Shown here: in pieces, positions 20,918 to 30,773 of the stretch
Layout: each line of letters begins with the position of its first letter
Position numbering within the stretch: the stretch's first letter is position 1
DNA from: Seminavis robusta
Taxonomy: Eukaryota; Bacillariophyta; Bacillariophyceae; Naviculales; Naviculaceae
DNA length: 64,000 nucleotides
Direction: 5' to 3'
Assembly (NCBI GenBank): GCA_903772945.1
Contig: CAICTM010000077.1
Coordinates: 62,001-126,000 of the forward strand
Notes under the pieces: generated by a model
The model's database searches: none
The model's input: the letters and a program-made list of their open reading frames with translations, nothing else
What the model was told of the DNA's origin: nothing
Made by a program: the position numbers and the translations under genes

Positions 20918-21796
20918 ATGGAGTCGCTTCGGATCGCCATGGCCGAAATCGAGCCGTTGGCCCAGGAGTTGGATCCGGTGTACATGCCGCTCGAGTTTGC
21001 GACGGGGCGGGTGTTGCCTGCCGTTGTCGCCACCGCGGCATTCACCACTATCCTCTATGTTGCAGCCTTCCCATTGGTTTCGAACAGACTCATTCCCGGC
21101 GACGCCTCGGACAAAGAAGTGTTGAGGAAGAGGCGTCAACTTTCTTACATGACGACCAATTGTATCACGAATCTCATCATTGGATTGCTGGGATGCTACT
21201 ATGAATATGGGTTCCTTCCCCAGAATCCAACCATGGCTGATCGAGTGCAAGGATGCGACGACTGGTATATTTTTTCCGCAATTCAAATTGGATTCCAAGT
21301 CTGGTCCATCTTTATGGGAACCTTTTTTGTCGAGGAACAGATGACCATGATTTTCCATCACATGGGCTGCATTTGCGTGGCAAGCATGTGTTGTTTTTTG
21401 CACAATGGATATCGATACTGGACTTCTTACTATTTTGGTGTCTACGAGTTGAGCTCGGTGCCGTTGGCTTTCATGAATGCCTTCAAACACAACAAGGAAT
21501 GGATCACGCAATATCCCGACTTGTACTTGGCCATTCGAATGATTTTTGCCGTGGTATTCTTGACCGTCCGCATTGTCATGTTGCTGTTTCGTATGCCTTA
21601 CGTGAGAGATGTCAATTTATTTCCCTACCTGATGACTAACGAGCACTGGTTCCTCCGGTGCTTCATGTTTGCTGTCGGTGCCAGCAGTACCTGGCTCTGC
21701 TCTTTGCAATACTATTGGGGGTACCTGGTCATCACGGGAATTTACAAGCAATTTTTCGTGAAGAAGAGAAAGGCAGACTCGAAAAAGGATCAATAG
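20918..21796 (+). CDS. TLC-domain multi-span membrane protein
   Basis: A 292-residue protein with about six or seven transmembrane helices and the layout of the TRAM/LAG1/CLN8 (TLC) family, including the paired histidines in FHHMGCICV, then YFGVYELSSVPLAFMNAFK. The C-terminus is KKDQ, which fits a KKXX endoplasmic-reticulum retrieval signal. Family members handle lipids (ceramide synthesis or lipid sensing); this one is too short and divergent to call a ceramide synthase. The start is the first ATG in frame (MESLRIAMAE); an internal Met at residue 8 is possible. No intron. Confidence 0.8.
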   Translation: MESLRIAMAEIEPLAQELDPVYMPLEFATGRVLPAVVATAAFTTILYVAAFPLVSNRLIPGDASDKEVLRKRRQLSYMTTNCITNLIIGLLGCYYEYGFLPQNPTMADRVQGCDDWYIFSAIQIGFQVWSIFMGTFFVEEQMTMIFHHMGCICVASMCCFLHNGYRYWTSYYFGVYELSSVPLAFMNAFKHNKEWITQYPDLYLAIRMIFAVVFLTVRIVMLLFRMPYVRDVNLFPYLMTNEHWFLRCFMFAVGASSTWLCSLQYYWGYLVITGIYKQFFVKKRKADSKKDQ

Positions 21797-22258
21797 CAGT
21801 AATGCTTCCAGCAATGATGTGTGTGCATTAATAATCGATTACTAATTCTTTCTGGCTACTGGGTTGTACCTTCTTTGTTCTCTCTCTTTTTCTCTCTGAC
21901 CGGTAATGCAATCAGAGTTTTTCCCCGGAAGAACTCACGATCTGACATGCAATGGATTGGTCTTTAGTTGTACCGACAGAAAACAGTATCAGGTGACTAC
22001 CGACAGAAACAATATCAGTTGACAGAAGCAGTTTAATGTCCTCGAGACGAGACGTTTCCTTGCCCCACGCCCTTGATACTGTGAGGATGACATCCGAGTC
22101 TACCGGTATTCAGTCTCTCACAAGGCAAAGGCGACTACAAAGGGAGTGGTACTGCAGCGATTGGAATGACTGCGAAAGCAAGGCTTTCGATCAGATAACT
22201 CTAGCTAATATCCTAATGACTGCAAGAATTACATACAGGACACGAAGAGTCGAGTCTT
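21797..22258. other. Convergent intergenic region
   Basis: 3' ends of the TLC and Nudix genes meet here. A short direct repeat (ACCGACAGAAA, near 21973 and 22000) is the only structure noticed; no gene is supported. Confidence 0.45.
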
Positions 22259-23284
22259 TCACAGTGGATCTTGCAAAACGGTGGCCATCTTCAAACTCTC
22301 CGAGCACTTGCCACCAGAATGGTACTGCAACAAGGTGCTGGCAACATCGGAAACTTTTTCAAAGGCAAACCCTTGATGTTCCAAGGATAGCTTCAGCTGA
22401 GGAAGAAACGAAAGAATGGTACGGCAAAGATGAGGTTTGAAGACAGTATCAACGAAATGCAGAGGATGACTTTCCATCCACGCGTTGGTTTTAAAAAAGA
22501 TGACATCAGATCATCAACATCCGATATATCAGTGTTGCTGGTTACATACCTGCACTGGAGGTGGATTCGCTCCCATGGCTCGCTGCAAAAAGGCAGCATC
22601 GGAAACGGACATATTTTCTCCGCTCAAAAAGTCTTGATCGGTCAAATGGAGCGTATAAAACAATCGACTCTTGAATTCATTCATGAGCTTTTTCTTGTGT
22701 TGATGAGGATATAAGCGTGTGGGTTCAAGTCTGTGAAGAGCATTTCTCACATCCAACCCTGTTTCTTCGTACATTTCTCTGGCAGCTCCCATTTTCCCGG
22801 CGAGTTGTAGTTGTTCCAGTTTGTTGGTAGGATATCTTTTGGCGGCTTCTTCGAATTCAAACGGATCCACGTGTCCTCCGATAAGCTGGAAATGCGGTGG
22901 CTTTTTCTTCTTGCGAGTACAGTGTAGCAACAAGTATCCGTATTGAGGGTGAACGGCAAAGATAAAGCCACGATAATCGGCAGAGGCAAAATCCATGTTG
23001 GAGCTCTCTTCTTGGACGACAACGGCGCCGTAGTGGTTACTGTTGATGTTGCTGTTACTGTTACTGTTGCTGTTGCTACTGACACTGTTGAGGTTGCTGT
23101 CAAGGGATCTCCCAGCAGCTATACTGGAAACTTCCGAACGTGGATCTAGAATGACATCCCTGTGGCCCGGGAAAATGGATTTTAGAAATGGCAAGAAACG
23201 ACACAAAACGCAGTCGTCGGCTGCGTCGTTGACAGTAGAATCCAGAAGGACCGAGTTGGGATGAGACTGGGATGCTGTGGCCAT
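22259..23284 (-). CDS. Nudix hydrolase
   Basis: An enzyme cleaving nucleoside-diphosphate-linked compounds. Two exons are inferred: 22550-23284 and 22259-22396, joined by a 153-nt intron with GTATGT donor and a pyrimidine-rich TTCTTCCTCAG acceptor, phase 0; the product is 290 residues. The longer frame begins at a GTG, so the ATG at 23282-23284 (MATASQS) is taken. Nudix features: FQLIGGHVDPFE, then after an insertion of about 25 residues the Nudix-box core GAAREMYEETGL, so Glu and Arg metal-binding positions are present but the box is spread out. Residues about 65-90 are a Ser/Asn repeat caused by a trinucleotide-like run. Exon 2 supplies a C-terminal helix (FEKVSDVASTLLQYH). No targeting signal is clear. 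Substrate unknown. Confidence 0.82.
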
Positions 23285-24338
23285 GGCAAGTTTAAACACT
23301 ACTTGTAGCAGCCAGAGTGCTCTAATACCATAGATGGTGATTGTGTCATCAACAAGGGCTTCGTGTTGAGTGTGGTGGAGGTGTCAGGACCTCCTTGCAT
23401 TTTCTCGGAAGCCTGGATTGAAGTTCCGGCCCGTCCAGCAAATTTCCGAGTCACGAGACGTGACTCAACTGTGACTTAATTTACTCGGGAACAAAGACAC
23501 ACTGCTAAATAAATGTAGCCAGTGGGGTTGGGTGGGGATGCCTTGGTACTGTATGGTGCTGAAGATTTTCTCTGCGGAGGTTTGCTGGATCTGATTACTT
23601 TCTTGCTTGCCTTCGTGATCAGCAAGCAGCTCCTTCAGGGAGGTTGGCTACCATAGGGGGGCGAGATCTGATTTGCATCGCTCCTTCGAATCTTTAAAAG
23701 TTGATGTGCAGTGACGATTTGCCGCCGCAGTGCAGTACAGTACACTGTATTGTACAATGTGCTGTCACCTTTGCTAGCAATGATGGCAAATCCATGTACT
23801 ATTCACTAATTTCATGATGCTTCGTCATGCAGATTTGGAGGTTGCAATTTGTACCGATACCCCTCCGGCGCTACCGGTAGAGCCGTACCATTCAAATTGA
23901 TCAAACGCAACGTAGCAGCTACGAGCACCCAGAGCTTGACATTGGCCTGCCTCTATCCACATTGTAGGCAAGTAGCCGTACTGGTAGCCAACTGTAGGCA
24001 AGCTGTGATACCGATGAGGTGGTCAGATATAACACCGCAGATTTGTCAGGTCGATTGAAGATTCAGCCGTGGATATGCACGTAAAAAACTGCAGGATTTA
24101 GATCCGTTTGGCCTATGAGAGATCACTGACGTACCCCTCATCATCGAATGCTGACAACAAAGATACAGAGACCGTTGCATGGTTGCCAAAGAGAAGCTTC
24201 CTTCTTCCATTCTTCATTGTAAGATTCTAAGTGGAGGCATCAACGCGCCATCTACTATCTACTATCATAGAGCTGCCTTTGATAGATTGAATTTTCGTCT
24301 CTGTCGTCAAGTTCAGGAGAAGGGATCTGAAGCTGACC
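23285..24338. other. Divergent intergenic region, Nudix to oxidoreductase
   Basis: About 1 kb with no supported gene. It holds short CTGTA/GTACAG-rich strings around 23735-23765 and a GTAGGCAAG-type doublet near 23963 and 23993. Both flanking genes are transcribed outward, so promoters are expected. Confidence 0.45.
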
Positions 24339-26588
24339 ATGATGATTTCCCAGTCTATCCTACCGTTTTATACCCTGGCTGTGCTATGTATACCAACGAG
24401 CCATGCCTTTCAGTCCAGTCTGAACCCACGGGCATTTGCCAGGAGCCGACAGACGTCCCTCTCAGTTACCGAAGGAGGCTACGACCTTGCCGTTATCGGA
24501 GGTGGTGTTGTCGGTGTTCAGGCTGCCCTGACAGCAGCTTCGTCTCCAATGAACAAGAAGGTGGCGCTGATTGACGCTCCAAGAGCCAGTGGAGTTTTGA
24601 TGAATGAGGAAACCGGAGAAGATCTCAGTCTGGGAGCTCCCACAGGTCTCTTTAGCAAGGCACTGCGAGATACCAGTAAGAACATTAAAGTAGCGTCGCT
24701 TCGAGGAATGGGGTTGCGAGAAGAAAGGTAGGCGCCCTTGGTCCGAGGTTGCAGGTCAGTATTGTGCAAGGATTTTTCTAAAATCGACTCTTTCCTATTA
24801 CTTGGGCACTTCAGTGTTTGGAACGAAATCATTTCCAATTGTGTCGAATTGGCTAGCTCCAATGCTCAAGACGTGAGACGACAACTTGATTTTGCTGGAG
24901 TAACCTACATTGAAGGTTATGCTTCCTTTCCGGATTCGGGAGGTTCGGACACCATATCTGTTGACGAGCCAGATGGAACAGTGCATATTGTAAGGGCAAA
25001 AAAGTATCTGATCGCCACAGGATCAAAGGCTTTCCGACCCGGTGGCATCCCTTTTGATGGGAAGCAAGTCTTCGACAGGTGAGAAAAAATACATGAATGG
25101 ATGGATACAGTAGTGTCAATATTTGAACGAGTGATGGTATGGAATGCTCATCACTGTGCTTGCTGAATACAGTGATACCATCAATCAGGTGAGAAAACAT
25201 ACATACATGAATGGATGGATACAGTAGCGTCAATATGTGAGCGAGTGATGGGATGGGATGCTCATCACTGTGCTTGCTGATTACAGATATCGTTTTTGCC
25301 AAAATCTATCGCCATCACTGGGAGCGGCATCATTGCCGTGGAATATGCCAAGGTCTTCAGTAATCTTGGTTCAAAGGTTACCCTCATCATTCGAGATCAG
25401 GTCCCCCGAAACGCTCTGATGAAGATTGGTCTCGACAAAGATGTTGCAGCCACACTGGTAGCAGATGTAAGTGTTGTGGGATTGGATAGATTCGATGAGA
25501 TCAGTTTCCTGTGCGTCGTAGCAGTCGAAAGTCGCTGACGATGTGCTTATTTAACACCATCAACGACAGTTGATACGGAGCGGTGTCAAGATCATTCGAG
25601 GTGCGCAAGTAAAGGAGTTTTACGTGCCTCCTCCGCCTGCTAGCGGCGGTCAGCGGCTACCGGTGAAGATCGAAATAGAAGCCAAAGGTGGAGGACCTCT
25701 GCCCAGTGGAGTCGAACGGGAAACAGAAATCAAGGTGGATGCATACGTGGCCGCGGTTGGTCGCAAACCAAATACAGTAGGGCTCAACTTGGAGCGAGCC
25801 GGCATTGATGTAGATGAATATGGAGGTATTCTGGTTGATTCCCAGCTGAGAGCCACCGCCAAGGGAGGCAATGTTTATGCTGCCGGGGATGTCGTGGGAA
25901 GACCATTCCTAGCGTCCACTGGAAGTGCCCAAGGCAGAGCTGCACTAAGCGCCATGTTTGCCGAACCAACAAGTGGCAATGCAACAGAATATGCAACGTG
26001 CGATCCTGAGGATGAGACATGCGTAGAAGGAGGAATGAGTCAAGCAGGTGAATCGTTTGACCCGACGTCGCTGGCAGCCAATCCATTTGCGTTCCCATGT
26101 GGGGTTTGGTCGTCACCCGAAGCGGCATACTTCGGGTTGTCGGTGCAACAAGCAGCAGACATGGGAATTGAGGCTGGAGAAGGAATTGCTTTGTATTCGG
26201 AATGCCTTCGGGGCCTTGTGTTCTCCCCGAACGGCTTGTTGAAGATTGTGTACGAGAAACCAGCAGGTCGAATCTTGGGAGTGCACATTTGTGGTGATGA
26301 TGCTTGGTAAGTTTCTTGTTGATGTACTTGGCTTTTGATAATGTCTCGATCCTCATCACACCGGTTGCTTCTGTCCTCAACAGTGAGTTGATTCATTATG
26401 GCATGGAACTTGTGAAGGGTAGAAGGACTGTGATTGAACTCTCTAGCACGTTGTACTCCGCGGTGACCTTTCACGAGATGTATAAGATCGCAGCACAAGC
26501 TGCATTAGACGAAGTCGGAGCTCGAAAACGCCGTGCTGCGGCCGGAAAAGCTCTGGCTAAGCGATTGCGCGATGCCAGCCTCCTCTAG
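24339..26588 (+). CDS. Plastid-targeted FAD pyridine-nucleotide oxidoreductase lacking the redox disulfide
   Basis: A member of the dihydrolipoamide dehydrogenase/glutathione reductase fold family. Six exons are inferred: 24339-24727, 24815-25078, 25173-25188, 25287-25466, 25570-26306 and 26384-26588, giving 596 residues. Residues 1-24 are a signal peptide followed by HAFQSS, an Ala-Phe plastid address. The FAD motif is LAVIGGGVVGVQAA, the NAD(P) motif ITGSGIIAVEYA, the second FAD motif NVYAAGDVVG; a C-terminal dimerisation domain follows (ELIHYGMELV). Aligning from the family SKAL, both cysteines of the usual CxxxxC are replaced (Leu and Gly), so it is not a disulfide reductase; soluble transhydrogenase-like activity is one possibility. 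The 16-nt exon 3 encodes SDTINQ, matching a conserved segment, and is flanked by near-identical introns. Confidence 0.87.
25079..25286 (+). repeat. Near-identical introns flanking a 16-nt microexon
   Basis: Intron A is 25079-25172 (94 nt), intron B 25189-25286 (98 nt). They align end to end with about seven substitutions and one 4-nt gap. Between them lies TGATACCATCAATCAG, which completes the codon split at exon 2 and keeps phase. The exon sequences next to the introns are not duplicated beyond CAG. Confidence 0.9.
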
Positions 26589-27229
26589 TAGCTAGCAAGT
26601 TGCCGGAGCCCTGATGGATACCGGTACGGTCGGATTTGGTTTCTGCTTGATCCATTTTCAAGGCACGAAAGAATCGGATGCGTTGCTGCAAGCGATTGGA
26701 ATGAGTCATTCATAGATACGGTCCAGGCCAACTAGCCACGTTTAACGAAAATAGATGCTCCAGTAGACGCTGTCGTCATAATCCGTTTGCGTTATTTGAG
26801 GATGCAAATGCTGTTCAGGGACAAAAGACGACGATCATATCGGACGAACCGTGCCGGCATATTACGCTGGTGCTGGCCGGGAACGCGATGGTGCGTCTCT
26901 CCCGTCGCACCCATGCAACATTCTCCACTTCGGGACAGCCAGACGACAACGAAAGGCACCCCCTGCTCTTCGACGCATCGGTGGAGAATCTTTTTAAAAG
27001 GGTCCGGTTTGCTCCGGACAAGCAATTTCAACGATGACGAGCTGTGGAGAGACCCGATTTTGAAACAAAGCAGGTTGGTGGGCCACCATACTGCTACCGG
27101 TATCGGTATATTGCTTTCTTAATTGTGCAGTTTTGCTATCATAGTCGCATGGACTGATCTGATTACCGTATCCAACCGTCACTGACAGCTCTTCACTTTC
27201 TGGGCAGAGCCCATTCAAGAGGCCAACCT
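26589..27229. other. Intergenic region with one unassigned open frame
   Basis: A plus-strand frame without stops runs from about 26706 to a stop near 27037 (about 110 codons), and reads like protein (for example SDEPCRHITLVLAGNAMVRL), but has no early ATG and no family resemblance. It may be an exon remnant, or chance. Nothing else was recognised. Confidence 0.3.
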
Positions 27230-29014
27230 TTAAACGCCATCATCATCATCATATAGATCAGCAAACTCTGGGTCATACGCAATGTCAGAGAAGGACTTGC
27301 CCTTCTTGCAGATGGGCATTTTACCAACCCTCCGCAACGCTTCTTGCCGCTTCTTGATGCATTCTTTGGGTACCGCTTGTCCAAATGGTACTACCACTGC
27401 CGTGTGATGTGAATGTGTTGAAGTCGTATTTAGCGTTTGATTTGGATCTCTTCCAACATCCTTCTCCTCCACACAGGTCTCCTCATCGCTGTCGTCCTCG
27501 TCGTCGCTGCTGTCATCCTCATCCGTCGAAAACAAGCTCCCTTGTAGGCTTTGGCGGAGAGTAGTCGAAGTCAATCGGCAGCGTCTCGCTGAGGAAGCAT
27601 CTGATTGCCTCCTTTCTTCCTGGTTCTCGGATTCTGTTTCATTAGAATCGACTGCCGCAGCAGCAATTGTACCAGCACCACTTTGGTGAATCTTGCCTTC
27701 CGATGTCCGTTTACCCAAGATTCTCCTTCTGCCTGTTCCAGCGTCGTTGTCACAAGCAACGGTCTGCACTCGTTCATGGCACGAGACAGCTGACAAAGGA
27801 TCGCCACCAGGCTTCGATGACAAAGATGCAGTTCTAAGCGCTTCGCGTGCCTTTGCGCAAGCATCAGCCCCAGTTGAACGCCTGGTGCTTGAAGGCGCGG
27901 GACTGAGTCTCTTATGCATAGGCGATCGCTGCGCTTTGCGCTCGTGGTATGAGCTCGCCCTGAGAGAATCCTTTCTGGCTCCTCCAACAGGACTGAGGCT
28001 GCGGACAGGAGATGAGGATCTCTTGTCATTTGAATCAATCCTTGAACGCCTGGGAGAACGGGGAGCTCGCCTGTGACGTGCACTGGTCTCTGGCGGGGCA
28101 GGACTTGCACTTCTGCTCCCTAGCTTGCTGCCCCCGTTCCTGGGCCTGCTACTGCCTCTGCTCGTACTGGTATGATTTGAACTAGATGCACGTGGCATTG
28201 GACTGGGACTCCTTCTGCCATCAGAGCCCCCCCTGGGCTTGCTGGTGCTTCTACTCCTGGCTGAACCTGCAGATTGAACCCTCGAAACACGAGCTGGCTT
28301 TGAATTTGTCAATGCACCCCGTGCCAGACAGAATTCAGATAGGGCAGTATCACAGTTACTGTCGGCATTGTCCTTTCCGTTCTTCTCGCCGATTTCTTCT
28401 TCATTTCCTGGTTTGGTTTCCAAATCTGATGCCAAAGATATAACTTCGGCTGCTTTGGAGAAGTTCATGGATTGAAGCGCATATTTGCTACCAGAACCCC
28501 TTGGACTCTTCGGGGCAACGCAGTTTCCCAACGAAGCACTGGAGGCACGGCCAACCACAGATGGCTTCTTTGGAGAGCTGGGTATTGTCAGAATCTGAGA
28601 GGCCTTGTTCAGATCAAACCTCTTCAATGCGTACTTGTTTGTAGGAGCCTCTTTGTTCTTCTCTTGGGGCAACTTGTACTGGTTGGAAACTTGATCTACT
28701 ATGGACTGAGCATCCAATTCGATCTTTTCCGTTTCTCCACTTTCGTCCGCAGTGGAGGGTACCGATAGAGTCAACAAGGCCTCCAAACTCTGGGATACTT
28801 TTTTCATTTGATTGGAGGTCTCAACTGATGCCGTGGAGGCATTGCACTTTTTTAGAACAGTACCAAGATCCAGCTTGGAATAGTCTTTACCCAACGAAGG
28901 CTCCTGGGGCTGTGTCTCTGGGGAGCTCTCCCTCTCTTTCATTGATAGCATACTCGAGTCCAAGAGCTTGGAATCTCCCACATGGATGGGCGAGGAAATG
29001 CCTTTTGTCATCAT
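27230..29014 (-). CDS. Ser/Arg-rich disordered protein, tandem paralogue A
   Basis: A 594-residue protein of unknown function, paralogous to the gene at 30774-32423. It is mostly disordered, with a Ser/Arg/Pro-rich centre (about residues 235-400, many RSxSP units) and an acidic stretch near 530. Blocks shared with the paralogue: KDYSKLDLG, STASVETS then MKKVSQSLEALL, LDAQSIVDQVSNQY, NKYALKRFDLNKAS, KYALQSMNFSKAAEVISL, and the C-terminal PKECIKKRQEA with SFSDIAYDPEFADLY. The last blocks look like short linear binding motifs. The start is two adjacent ATGs. No membrane or catalytic domain. A role in nuclear or RNA-related scaffolding is possible from the SR-rich composition, but is only a guess. 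Confidence 0.78.
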   Translation of the reverse strand: MMTKGISSPIHVGDSKLLDSSMLSMKERESSPETQPQEPSLGKDYSKLDLGTVLKKCNASTASVETSNQMKKVSQSLEALLTLSVPSTADESGETEKIELDAQSIVDQVSNQYKLPQEKNKEAPTNKYALKRFDLNKASQILTIPSSPKKPSVVGRASSASLGNCVAPKSPRGSGSKYALQSMNFSKAAEVISLASDLETKPGNEEEIGEKNGKDNADSNCDTALSEFCLARGALTNSKPARVSRVQSAGSARSRSTSKPRGGSDGRRSPSPMPRASSSNHTSTSRGSSRPRNGGSKLGSRSASPAPPETSARHRRAPRSPRRSRIDSNDKRSSSPVRSLSPVGGARKDSLRASSYHERKAQRSPMHKRLSPAPSSTRRSTGADACAKAREALRTASLSSKPGGDPLSAVSCHERVQTVACDNDAGTGRRRILGKRTSEGKIHQSGAGTIAAAAVDSNETESENQEERRQSDASSARRCRLTSTTLRQSLQGSLFSTDEDDSSDDEDDSDEETCVEEKDVGRDPNQTLNTTSTHSHHTAVVVPFGQAVPKECIKKRQEALRRVGKMPICKKGKSFSDIAYDPEFADLYDDDDGV

Positions 29015-29653
29015 TATTTAGTGGCTGCAGACAGTTTCGGAATACAATGCGCAGCGATTGAGGATTGTGAAGGCGTGGGAGCGATGGCTCCTTGCAAACC
29101 GACGAATGAATAGCTGTAGTGGCCAGTGGCCAGGCCAGCAGGCTCAAAACTTGCAAATCTACAGTGGCCATGGCCGCTGGAGGTCAGCAGAACAACCAAG
29201 AGTTGACGATTAAGTTTTGCGAAGAGTTACATCAAAAGAGTAGTCCGTGTTCCCTTTCTAAAGGGCGCCCCCAACTTTGTGCTGGAATTGAGGTACAGTC
29301 GCACATGTATCTGGTAGACGCGGTAAAACTACAAGTAGTTTTTCATTTCAAATAACCGGTAATCAGAAAATTATATCTTTAACCCTATATTTACCGCAAC
29401 CTCCATGCCATCTTGATAAAGCGATCTACAGTGGCGCCTTTTATCGGCAGTGCGTACAGGTACATGTACATGTACTGGTACCGGTGCAGTACCGGTACCC
29501 TATGATAGGAAAGCGGTAGCGGTACCGTGGTCATTGTGCCTCAATTGACCCCCAAAGACTTGTTACTGGGTTACTCAGCATTTTGTCTATTTAAGGCTAT
29601 TGTATCTGATTACAGAGTTGCCTAAATGTTCTATGCTCCTTTGTAAAAGTGGC

Positions 29654-29937
29654 TTATGTCTCACAATGTCTACGGATGTCTCACAATGTCTCACAATGTC
29701 TACCAATGTCTCACAATTTTTCACAATGTCTCACAACGTCTACTAATGTCTACCAATGTCTCACTTTGTCTAAACAGTACAGTAAAGCAGTACAAAAATG
29801 TCTCACTTTGTCTACCAATGTCTCACAATGTCTCACAATGTCTCACTTTGTCTACCAATGTCTACCAATGTATCACTTTGTCTACTAATGTCTCCTAATG
29901 TCGCACAATGTCTACTTTGTCTACTTATGTCTACTAA
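29654..29937. repeat. Minisatellite built on ATGTCTCACA / ATGTCTACCA
   Basis: About 25-28 imperfect units of roughly 10 bp (ATGTCTCACA, ATGTCTACCA, TTGTCTACCA), with one interruption near 29772-29798. Two plus-strand frames through it are open and would encode repeats such as MSHNVYQCLT, but this follows from the repeat phase and is not evidence of a gene. Confidence 0.9.
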
Positions 29938-30279
29938 CTGTGTGTAGACATTTACACTTAATCACCAAAACACTTTCCCAAACAGACAAAATGCCGAGTA
30001 ACCCTGGTAATTGGAAATGCCAAAACGTTGCAGACTGCAAACTGCAAAAACAACACAGAGTTAGTCTACCACCTATATTATCACAATCTCACACTGCCGG
30101 TAGGCATCAGATTCGATTGGATTCTGGTACGGGGATCTTGTCCAGCTGGGTTGCATTTCGGAAATGGAAGGTCATGAAGAGAAAAATGCAAGCTTTCCTC
30201 GCTCCTCGCACTTTTTTCTGATTGAATCAGTAAATGCGGAAAGTCCTTATCTACCGTATGTAGTACTCTACTTAGGCGC

Positions 30280-30477
30280 TTACCAACTCGCATGTACATA
30301 CAGTGCGGCCTGCAATCGGCTTTTGGCTTGCTCTTGTAGACGACGAAGCGTTCTTCGGATCTTCTGCAACATTCTTTGAATGTAGAAATATCCTTGGCTA
30401 CACAAAGAAGCTAGGAAAAGAACTCTGTCGACTTTGGGTGGGATATGCTTCTTTGTCAATCCATCGACAGCAGACAT
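30280..30477 (-). CDS. Possible small basic protein
   Basis: A 65-residue ATG-started frame with a hydrophobic centre (VLFLASLCSQGYFYIQ) followed by a basic amphipathic helix (KIRRTLRRLQEQAKSRLQ). No family recognised. It could be a real microprotein or the first exon of a longer gene, since GTAAG-like donors follow its end; chance is also plausible. Confidence 0.3.
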   Translation of the reverse strand: MSAVDGLTKKHIPPKVDRVLFLASLCSQGYFYIQRMLQKIRRTLRRLQEQAKSRLQAALYVHASW

Positions 30478-30773
30478 TTTAAAAGGCTCTGCAACAGTAG
30501 TGGATGTGCATAAAGGAAAAGAGGCGGCTCAACTACATTGCTCGCCAGTTCCTCTTCCAATGAGAAACCCTGACCAAAACTCACATGTTAGAGATTACTT
30601 GGATTAGCTATCACTATAAAACTCCCTTTAATAAACTACACAGAGAACACGAATGTTTTCAATGCCTCTTTCCCAACATTGGCGGGCTGAAAAGCACCGA
30701 ATGCCATTGAACCTTCTTTTTTCAGTTTTGCGCACAGACACACACACACAAAAGCACCCAGGATCCAAACGAT

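Larger units (their letters stand above)
29015..30773. other. Region between paralogues with minisatellite and TACCGGTA tract
   Basis: Between the two Ser/Arg-rich genes. It contains a GGTACC/ACCGGT-rich tract (29455-29527), a decamer-type minisatellite (29654-29937) and one small minus-strand frame (30280-30477). An (AC)n run lies at 30735-30750. Confidence 0.6.

Noticed and set aside
20831-21511. 226-codon minus-strand frame
   Set aside because: Antisense to the TLC-domain gene, whose membrane helices and HH motif are clear.
29649-29898. Two overlapping repeat-protein frames (MSHNVYQCLT type)
   Set aside because: Both come from the decamer repeat; open frames are expected when the unit lacks stops.
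29654-29937. Possible CRISPR-like array
   Set aside because: Units are about 10 bp with no unique spacers; a minisatellite.
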